From the NCBI GenBank assembly GCA_045105075.1, contig JBGCDD010000006.1, forward strand, positions 1 through 6,243: a DNA stretch of 6,243 nucleotides, given 5' to 3'. The position numbers and the translations under genes were made by a program. Below, one piece after another: positions 1-5,283 of the stretch. Every line of letters starts with the position of its first letter. Within the stretch, counting starts at the first letter, position 1. The notes beneath the pieces were generated by a model, which was given only the letters and a program-made list of their open reading frames with translations, searched no databases and was not told the origin of the DNA. The DNA comes from JBGCDD01 sp045105075 (GTDB lineage Bacteria; Pseudomonadota; Alphaproteobacteria; Rhodobacterales; Rhodobacteraceae).

Positions 1-473
1 GTTTTGATGAAAGCCTTGTCACCTACGAAGACTTTGACCTTTGGTTGCGGATTGCCGGTCAGCGAGACCACAATCTTTATGCCATCGGTGACACCCTCGC
101 CCAATATCGCCGTCACACCACCCAGACCACAGGCCAGTGGCACAAGATGCACGAAGGCTGGACTCGGGTGGCGGACCGGCTCGCCCGCGACCATCCCAAG
201 GCCTGGGGCAAAGTGGCCAAATCGGCCTGGGCGCACCAGTATGAATATGTGGCCTCGCTGGCCTATAACGCCGGAGACATCGCACAAATGCGTGTGTTCA
301 TGAAGAAAGCCTGGCAGGTGGGTGGGCTGGAGCTGTTCAAACGCCAGAATGCTGCGATCATGGTGGGCGTTGCCGTGGCCAGCTATCTGCCCCGGCCTTT
401 GCAGATTGTGATTGGCTGGGCGTTCACGCACATGCGCGTTCTCACCCGAAAAGTTCTGAGAACCGGATCGTGA
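1..473 (+). CDS. Family 2 glycosyltransferase, C-terminal part (5' end outside window)
   Basis: An open frame runs from base 3 to the TGA at 471-473, giving 156 visible residues with no upstream start, so the gene begins before the window. The first visible residues, FDESLVTYEDFDLWLRIA, are the typical end of a GT-A fold GT2 catalytic domain. The Glu-Asp at visible residues 9-10 is the 'ED' motif whose acidic residue normally acts as catalytic base, and the aromatic/Arg stretch after it (YRRH, about residues 39-42) fits the family. After that come about 110 residues of predicted helix (Trp/Ala/Tyr-rich, about 50-110) and a hydrophobic helix near 120-145 that may touch the membrane. The N-terminal nucleotide-binding half and the DXD motif are not in view. 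By family it should transfer a sugar from a nucleotide sugar at the cytoplasmic face of the inner membrane; donor and acceptor cannot be read. The stop codon lies just before the next gene's ribosome binding site, so the two are very likely co-transcribed. Confidence 0.85.
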   Translation, partial: FDESLVTYEDFDLWLRIAGQRDHNLYAIGDTLAQYRRHTTQTTGQWHKMHEGWTRVADRLARDHPKAWGKVAKSAWAHQYEYVASLAYNAGDIAQMRVFMKKAWQVGGLELFKRQNAAIMVGVAVASYLPRPLQIVIGWAFTHMRVLTRKVLRTGS

Positions 474-479
474 AGGAGG
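473..479 (+). promoter_or_regulatory. Strong Shine-Dalgarno that decides the sulfotransferase start
   Basis: The bases AAGGAGG are a near-consensus ribosome binding site, 8 nt before the ATG at 488. They overlap the last base of the upstream glycosyltransferase stop codon. An in-frame GTG at 470 would give a GTGA stop/start overlap and six extra residues. The ribosome site sits downstream of that GTG and at the right distance for the ATG, so 488 is preferred. Confidence 0.8.
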
Positions 480-487
480 CACCCAAA

Positions 488-1420
488 ATGTTATCAAAAC
501 CAAAACAAGACGCTGTGTCGTTGCCCCGCATTTCCCTGGTATCGACCGCACGATCCGGCACAACACATCTGATTCGCATCGCCGCTGCGCTGGAACAGCT
601 TTATGTGGTGCGCAACGAATGGTTGGACATGCAAGGGGTTGCTTGGGCGCAAGCCGATGAATTGGCGAAATTCCGCGCTTTGCATGGCGTCGATTATACC
701 GACCACACCGATCCGCGATTGTCCAAATGGGTGCGCGAAAACAAGGAAGAAACCCTGCAAATTCTCGAAACGCTGGCCAAGCCCGAAGACCGGGCTGTTT
801 TTTACAAGTCCTTTCCCGGGCATGTGCTGGGCGATGACTTCAATCGACTGTTTTACGACCGGCCCGGCACCCTGTTTGTGTTCCTGATGCGCCGCCCGAT
901 TGACTCGTTCATTTCGCTGATGAAAGCGCGATCAATCGAAAAATGGGTGACCATAGACACGACCCAGATGAAGCCCGAACTGCAGGCCGAAAGCTTTCTG
1001 ACCTGGTGGGGGATCAATTCCGATTGGTTTTTGCGCCTGCAACAGCGTCTTAAAGCCGACAATCGCCCCTTTGGCATGCTGAGTTACGAAGACGATGTGA
1101 TGGCCAGTGTCCCCCATCTTTTGAACCGTTTGGTCGCAGAATTGCACGTCGCCGGGTTTGAGACATCTGTCAACAGAACACACCTTGTCAAATCAAGTGT
1201 GAAACGTGCCATCCACAAGGTGAAAGGGCGCGAGCTGTTTGGCGATATGGGGGCTATGAAACAAGACAAAGAAAAAAGCACGGCCGCCAAAGTTTCGAAC
1301 TGGGATGCGTTTTGCCAAGACGTGATCGCGCGCACCGGATCGCTTGACAGTTTCGAGGCGTTTAAACCTCAGGATCAGCCACATTTTTGGGGCGCCAAAG
1401 GTTGCACAGCAAAGTTCTGA
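488..1420 (+). CDS. Sulfotransferase-like protein (PAPS-dependent sulfotransferase fold)
   Basis: A 310-residue soluble protein, within the usual size of bacterial sulfotransferases. Near the N-terminus (residues 15-28) a beta strand leads into STARSGTTHL, which matches the 5'-phosphosulfate-binding loop of sulfotransferases (commonly PRSGTT; here Ala replaces Pro). Residues about 128-146 hold a strand followed by RRPIDSFISL, the counterpart of the RDPxD...S segment that binds the 3'-phosphate of PAPS. An SYED stretch at 199-202 resembles the conserved (R)YED segment further on. Known family chemistry is sulfate transfer from PAPS to a hydroxyl or amine. The substrate is not visible; given the glycosyltransferase and flippase neighbours, a glycan or its lipid-linked precursor is a reasonable inference. 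No signal peptide is seen, so it should act in the cytoplasm. It lies 14 nt behind the preceding glycosyltransferase on the same strand. Its last 59 bp overlap the 3' end of the opposing flippase gene. An N-terminal extension to the GTG at 470 is possible but less likely. Confidence 0.8.
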   Translation: MLSKPKQDAVSLPRISLVSTARSGTTHLIRIAAALEQLYVVRNEWLDMQGVAWAQADELAKFRALHGVDYTDHTDPRLSKWVRENKEETLQILETLAKPEDRAVFYKSFPGHVLGDDFNRLFYDRPGTLFVFLMRRPIDSFISLMKARSIEKWVTIDTTQMKPELQAESFLTWWGINSDWFLRLQQRLKADNRPFGMLSYEDDVMASVPHLLNRLVAELHVAGFETSVNRTHLVKSSVKRAIHKVKGRELFGDMGAMKQDKEKSTAAKVSNWDAFCQDVIARTGSLDSFEAFKPQDQPHFWGAKGCTAKF

Positions 1421-2807
1421 CCTCGGCCAACAGCGGATGCCGGGTCAGGCACAAGCCGACCAGCCAAAGCGCAACACTTGCGATCAGCCCCAGCAAAACG
1501 ACCACAAAGGCTGAAGACCCGGCGCTGAACTGGCCCATCCCCCAAACGGCGAATGCGACACATGCGGTAACACCAAAACTGCGCCACACCCGCTGCGCGA
1601 TCTGTGTGGGCGCAAGCGCAAGCGGTGCCGCGATGACCCAGAATTGCACGGCAACCACTGCATATTGGACCAGAACCAGCGCAAACAACGTCGCGATGAT
1701 ATCTTGGGCCGCCAGCACCACAACCACGCCCAGCGACGCCAGCAGGTTCACAACCGCAATCGCCAGCAAGCGTCTTTCACACTTCAAAGCCACGGCAGCG
1801 GTCGACGCGATGGCGCCAAAAGACTGTATTGCCAGAGCGTATCCCAGAATTGAAAATATCTGCCCCGCCAGGGTCCATTGATCGCCCAACACAAGGGCCA
1901 CAAGGGCCGGGCCAAGGAAGACAACAACACACCCCAGCGGCCACGCAATGGCGGTGATGTATTCAAGCGACCGTAACACTTCGGCGCGCAAATGGTCTTT
2001 GCTTTGGCGCGCCTGATTGAACAGATGCGGGGTCAGCACGGGCATGATTGTTTCCGAGATGATCTGGTTCGATTTCGCCTCCAGTTCAACCGCGCGGTTG
2101 TATTGACCCAACATACCCAAGCCCGCCAAACGCCCAATCAGCAACGTGATTGTGGCCTCGCGGGCTTCGCGCACGCCGTTCAGCACAAACAGGGTCGATG
2201 CAAACTGCAGCATCGGCAGGCCCACGCGCAGGCTCGGGCGCACCAGAAATGTCCGGCCCGTCGCCCAAACCACCATGACGGCATAGACGGTCGAGGACAC
2301 CAATGTGCCAATCGCCAAACTGATCGGGCCCAACCCCGCATAGGCCAGAGGTACGGCGCAAAGTGGAAACAGAACTGCCGCCACCAGACGCAGTCGAAAT
2401 TGCGTCTTGAAACGCATCTCGCGGATGATCAGCGCGCTGGCCGGCATGGAAATCGCAATAAGCGGGATCACAGGCAGCAGCCAGATCAGCGTCGCTTCGG
2501 GCGCCCCGAAATCCCAAATCAGTAGCGCGATGATGTAAACAGCGGTGACCAAAATGCAGGCCGTCGCCGTCAGCCCGACAATTTGGCGGCGAAACGTCAG
2601 GTCCAGCACATCCTGACGCAGGATCACATTATAGAGGCCAAAGTTGCCAATGAACTGGCCAAATCTGAGCAGGGCAAAAGCGGCGGCAAATATGCCCATG
2701 TCCAGTGGTGTCAGAACCCGCGCAAGGATGGCAAGACCTCCCAGCTCGACCGCAAATATCGCAATGAATTGCAGGATTTTCCACGCAAAGGCAGACCGAA
2801 GGCTCAT
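1362..2807 (-). CDS. WzxC-like polysaccharide repeat-unit flippase (PST/MOP superfamily)
   Basis: A 481-residue, strongly hydrophobic protein with about 12-14 predicted membrane helices, the normal size and topology for the polysaccharide transporter (PST) branch of the MOP flippases. The N-terminus (residues 1-65) follows the family pattern: an amphipathic start, a helix, then ARVLTPLDMGIFAAAFAL and a phenylalanine/glycine-rich second helix. The central LGQYNRAVELEAKSNQII segment (233-250) corresponds to the LGyYnRA region of WzxC-like proteins. GDQWTLAGQIFSILG (308-322) also fits the family. The role known for the family is moving undecaprenyl-diphosphate-linked oligosaccharide from the cytoplasmic to the periplasmic face of the inner membrane. 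An upstream in-frame ATG at 2861 exists. The start at 2807 is chosen because family similarity begins there and its ATGA overlaps the stop of the upstream membrane-protein gene by 4 bp. No Shine-Dalgarno is evident, so translation probably depends on coupling. The 3' end overlaps the convergent sulfotransferase gene. Confidence 0.88.
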   Translation of the reverse strand: MSLRSAFAWKILQFIAIFAVELGGLAILARVLTPLDMGIFAAAFALLRFGQFIGNFGLYNVILRQDVLDLTFRRQIVGLTATACILVTAVYIIALLIWDFGAPEATLIWLLPVIPLIAISMPASALIIREMRFKTQFRLRLVAAVLFPLCAVPLAYAGLGPISLAIGTLVSSTVYAVMVVWATGRTFLVRPSLRVGLPMLQFASTLFVLNGVREAREATITLLIGRLAGLGMLGQYNRAVELEAKSNQIISETIMPVLTPHLFNQARQSKDHLRAEVLRSLEYITAIAWPLGCVVVFLGPALVALVLGDQWTLAGQIFSILGYALAIQSFGAIASTAAVALKCERRLLAIAVVNLLASLGVVVVLAAQDIIATLFALVLVQYAVVAVQFWVIAAPLALAPTQIAQRVWRSFGVTACVAFAVWGMGQFSAGSSAFVVVLLGLIASVALWLVGLCLTRHPLLAEVRTLLCNLWRPKNVADPEV

Positions 2808-4156
2808 GTCGCAGGCGTTTTGCGCAAGGCGCGCAACAGCAATAATGCAGGGATCAACCAAACAACGCGCGATTGATAGCGGTCAACCGGGGCGGACAGG
2901 CCGCCAAAGATGACCGCATTGACCAATAGCCCGACGACGATGACCAACGCCAGATCACGCTCGGCCCTGTTCAACTGTCCGCGCGCCCAGAGCATCAGCA
3001 CCGCAACACAGGCCAGCAAAGTGCCCACCTTGGTGATCCAGTCAAAATTGTTCAGGACCACGGATTGATCTGGCGTGATGTCGCCAACCGAGCCGTCATT
3101 CGGGTCAATCGGGCGCAATTCTCCGGTGCCAACAGTGATGATCTGGCGCAACCCATTGCCAACAAGTGACCAAGTCTGCGCAATAGGATAGGCTTTGAAG
3201 GTCGCGATCAGAAACGCCTTTTCTTCAGACCGGATCGCATCCAGATCTGCGGCGGACAGGCTGCGGATGCCATCGGGCGCCCACAGGAATTCGGTAATAT
3301 TCTCTGGGACGTTGTCTGCAAATAGATCGCACATGGCAAAATCTGTGCTGTCACAATGGTCGTGCAGAAACCATGCGGCTGGACCGTCCTCAAGCGATCT
3401 GGCGAGCAGTATAGGAAGCCTTTTTGGTGCAAAACTGGGCTGGTCCAGTGCAATTGCGCTGGCCGACAGATTAACAATCAGCGACGCGACAATCGGAATT
3501 GGCCCCAGCATCACCAAACGCAGACTGACACGTCGTTGCACAGCGCGCACCAGCAGCACAAAAGCCGTCAATGCAAACGCCAGCGGGATGTGGCCGTAAT
3601 GCGCGCTGACCGCGAACGTTGCAATCAGGGTCATTGCGGCGATCGTGCGCCAGCCAAACGCATCAACGCCCCGCATCAAGAAACCAGCCCAGATGATCAC
3701 TCCGGCGGCCAGAATATCAGGCATCGCATAAGACGCGATCCACGGCAGCGTGCTGAACCCGACCAGCAGACCAAGCGCGGCAAGGGACGCGGTGTTCCAG
3801 GTCCAGTCCCGAACGAACGGAAGCAGCATTCCCAATGTCAGCGCGGTTTGGCCCAGAACCGGCAGGATCAGCCCCAGCGGCGTCTGCGATGTCACATACA
3901 CAAAGACCGAATACGACACGGCCCGGACCAGCCTAACGCCAGAGGCGACCGTCTCGGCAGCGCCCCCTCCGCCGGACTCAGCGGTTGGAAACATCATCGA
4001 TTTGGCAAGCGCCAGAGTTTGCTCGCCCATGCCAAGATAGGACAGCGTATCAAAATAGATCAGCGGCGCTGACACCAACAGCATCGGCCAGGCCAGCACG
4101 ACCGACACAGCGCCAATCAGCAGCATTTGCTGCGAAAGCGATGGTTGTCTACTCAT
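2804..4156 (-). CDS. Polytopic membrane protein with large extracytoplasmic loop, possibly GT-C-like (function unknown)
   Basis: A 450-residue integral membrane protein with about nine to twelve predicted helices, for example 11-33, 78-113, 122-162, 170-205, 213-233, 377-390, 402-422 and 430-442. The first helix is followed by IYFDTLSYLGMGEQ (33-46), with an Asp and Tyr placed as in the first periplasmic loop of many GT-C glycosyltransferases. A hydrophilic region of about 140 residues (234-375) should lie outside the cytoplasm. It contains LLARSLEDGPAAWFLHDHC and a second cysteine eight residues later (C268 and C276), suited to a disulfide. The C-terminus carries DRYQSRVVWLIPALLL before a basic tail. 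I recall proteins with this LLAR...DGP...HC...C...FLW pattern as an uncharacterised proteobacterial family, but cannot name it. GT-C transfer on the periplasmic side is an inference; a polymerase- or ligase-like role is the main alternative given the large loop. The start at 4156 overlaps the upstream glycosyltransferase stop by 8 bp. An in-frame start at 4216 would add 20 hydrophilic residues and overlap that gene further, so it is less likely. Confidence 0.8.
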   Translation of the reverse strand: MSRQPSLSQQMLLIGAVSVVLAWPMLLVSAPLIYFDTLSYLGMGEQTLALAKSMMFPTAESGGGGAAETVASGVRLVRAVSYSVFVYVTSQTPLGLILPVLGQTALTLGMLLPFVRDWTWNTASLAALGLLVGFSTLPWIASYAMPDILAAGVIIWAGFLMRGVDAFGWRTIAAMTLIATFAVSAHYGHIPLAFALTAFVLLVRAVQRRVSLRLVMLGPIPIVASLIVNLSASAIALDQPSFAPKRLPILLARSLEDGPAAWFLHDHCDSTDFAMCDLFADNVPENITEFLWAPDGIRSLSAADLDAIRSEEKAFLIATFKAYPIAQTWSLVGNGLRQIITVGTGELRPIDPNDGSVGDITPDQSVVLNNFDWITKVGTLLACVAVLMLWARGQLNRAERDLALVIVVGLLVNAVIFGGLSAPVDRYQSRVVWLIPALLLLRALRKTPAT

Positions 4157-5027
4157 TGCGATGTCTGCCTGCGCGCTCTTTGCGCACTTCGGCGTAGTAG
4201 CCCGAAACCATTGCAACCTGACTGAGGCCCATCAAAAAAGACTGTCCCAATCGTGCGTGCCCGGAACGTTTCAACGGATGCGTCAGCAGGCCCGTGTAAA
4301 ACCCGGCATGTTCCACTTTGGGTCGCGCATCTTTTCGGGCGTCAAGCGCGCGATGCAGATACCGTGCGCCTCGACCATAATTGCGATGCTGTTTCCAGAA
4401 GGACGCAAAAGACAAATCATGCGAATGCATCACCAGCGCGCCGGGTTCGTACAACATCGTACCGCCGGCATCTTTCCACCTGAGCGAATAATCGCGATCT
4501 TCCGACGCAATGCGAAATGCTGCGTCAAATCCATCAATCGAAAGGAAATCTTCACGGCGGCAGCACATGTTGTTGGTCGTAAAAAATGACATCGGGTTTT
4601 CGTCACTTTGGTAATACTCATAAAGATAGGTCGAAAGCGATTGGCTGGCCGCCGAAAAGACGTTTTGGGTCAGCGCGTTTTCAATCCGACCGCCGACCAG
4701 CCGCATCGGTGCGCCGTTTTGGGTTTTGACCAAGGTCTGCACCCAATTCGGGTTGGGCGCGCAATCATCATCGGTAAAGCACACCAATTCTGTTTCGCAC
4801 GCGGCCACCCCTGTGTTGCGCGCCGCACCTGGGCCACCGTTGTCGCGTTTGACCAGATGCACATGGGCGCCAAAGTCCTGCACAATCGGCTCCAGCGCGA
4901 CTTGGCCGCCGTCATCTACAATGTACGTCGGATACGGACCCCCTTCCAACGCGGCAAGAGACGTCAGGCAGGCGCGCAATTGCTTAGGTCTGTTGAATGT
5001 CGGGACGATGATCGAGACTGATTTCAT
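4149..5027 (-). CDS. Family 2 glycosyltransferase (GT-A fold)
   Basis: A complete 292-residue GT2 enzyme. The N-terminal MKSVSIIVPTFNRPKQL strand and helix and the VDDG at 37-40 form the nucleotide-binding half. RDNGGPGAARNTG (61-73) is the conserved segment before the metal site. FTDDDCAP (84-91) carries the DXD-type metal and nucleotide-diphosphate ligands. FTTNNMCCRRE (149-159) and the SEDRDYSLRWKDAG stretch (175-188) match the acceptor side, with E176-D177 as the 'ED' catalytic motif. HRNYGRGARYLH (214-225) resembles the (R/N)YGRG region of rhamnosyl- and galactosyl-transferase-like GT2 proteins. No firm membrane segment is seen, so it is probably a cytoplasmic or peripheral enzyme extending a lipid-linked glycan; the sugar cannot be assigned. 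The open frame continues upstream to 5309, but those 94 codons lie in the intergenic region and show no family similarity, while the ATG at 5027 starts exactly where GT2 proteins do. No strong Shine-Dalgarno precedes it. It is the first gene of the three-gene minus-strand operon. Confidence 0.9.
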   Translation of the reverse strand: MKSVSIIVPTFNRPKQLRACLTSLAALEGGPYPTYIVDDGGQVALEPIVQDFGAHVHLVKRDNGGPGAARNTGVAACETELVCFTDDDCAPNPNWVQTLVKTQNGAPMRLVGGRIENALTQNVFSAASQSLSTYLYEYYQSDENPMSFFTTNNMCCRREDFLSIDGFDAAFRIASEDRDYSLRWKDAGGTMLYEPGALVMHSHDLSFASFWKQHRNYGRGARYLHRALDARKDARPKVEHAGFYTGLLTHPLKRSGHARLGQSFLMGLSQVAMVSGYYAEVRKERAGRHRNE

Positions 5028-5170
5028 GAGGTCGAGAAAGTTTCCAGAGTAAATTGCGGTGCTGACGCATAACCAGCTTGCCCGTGATGCGAAATAATCT
5101 TCCTGAAAAGAGATAAAATTATGACGAAGATGGATCAAGTGCGCGAAATTAACAGATTTCCGACACAGTG

Positions 5171-5219
5171 TTGCACCACACCCCACAATACCCCGGCGAA
5201 TGGCGTGGGTGTGGAGCGA
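5171..5219. repeat. Imperfect inverted repeat in the divergent intergenic region
   Basis: CCACACCCCAC at 5176-5186 pairs with GTGGGTGTGG at 5205-5214, giving ten base pairs with one bulged C (5184) across an 18-nt loop. After an A-A mismatch the pairing extends outward by GC at 5173-5174 with GC at 5216-5217, plus a T-G wobble and a T-A pair. There is no run of T after either arm, so it does not look like an intrinsic terminator. It could be an operator for a dimeric regulator, or a hairpin in the 5' leader of the oxidoreductase mRNA about 70 nt before its ATG. Chance pairing of a GT-rich stretch cannot be excluded. Confidence 0.5.
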
Positions 5220-5267
5220 CGTTTGGGTCCTTCGAAAACGAGCACTGCGCAATAGCGTTTGAAAACT

Positions 5268-5272
5268 GAGGG
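5268..5272 (+). promoter_or_regulatory. Shine-Dalgarno for the oxidoreductase gene
   Basis: GAGGG lies 11 nt before the ATG at 5284. An in-frame GTG at 5275 is only 2 nt from this site, too close for normal initiation, which favours the ATG. Confidence 0.5.
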
Positions 5273-5283
5273 CTGTGCCGACC

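Larger units (their letters stand above)
5028..5283. promoter_or_regulatory. Divergent intergenic region, presumed promoters for both directions
   Basis: This 256-bp gap separates two genes pointing away from each other, so it should carry promoters for both the minus-strand glycan operon and the plus-strand oxidoreductase. The stretch from about 5085 to 5160 is clearly richer in A and T than the coding DNA around it. On the minus strand, TTGATC (5138-5133) is a possible -35 element, but the hexamer 17 nt further on (TATCTC, 5115-5110) is a poor -10, so no promoter is called precisely. No convincing sigma-70 pair was found on the plus strand. The interval also holds an inverted repeat at 5171-5219. 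Confidence 0.5.

Noticed and set aside
61..473. Frameshift or pseudogene at the left edge, since the apparent start in this frame lies mid-domain
   Set aside because: The frame is open back to base 3 and encodes a continuous GT2 motif, so the gene is simply cut by the window edge.
1362..1440. Bidirectional terminator between the convergent genes
   Set aside because: The two coding regions overlap here and no GC stem with a T-tract was found.
1992..2525. A 177-codon open frame on the plus strand inside the flippase gene
   Set aside because: It is low in hydrophobic residues and rich in Gln, Arg and His, the usual shadow of an antisense membrane-protein gene.
2808..2861. Longer flippase start at the ATG at 2861
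   Set aside because: The 18 extra residues lie inside the upstream gene and precede the point where flippase similarity begins; the ATGA overlap at 2807 is a better start.
3356..4072. A 238-codon open frame on the plus strand
   Set aside because: Its Gln/Arg/His-rich product is what the reverse complement of a hydrophobic membrane-protein gene gives; no ribosome site or family motif is seen.
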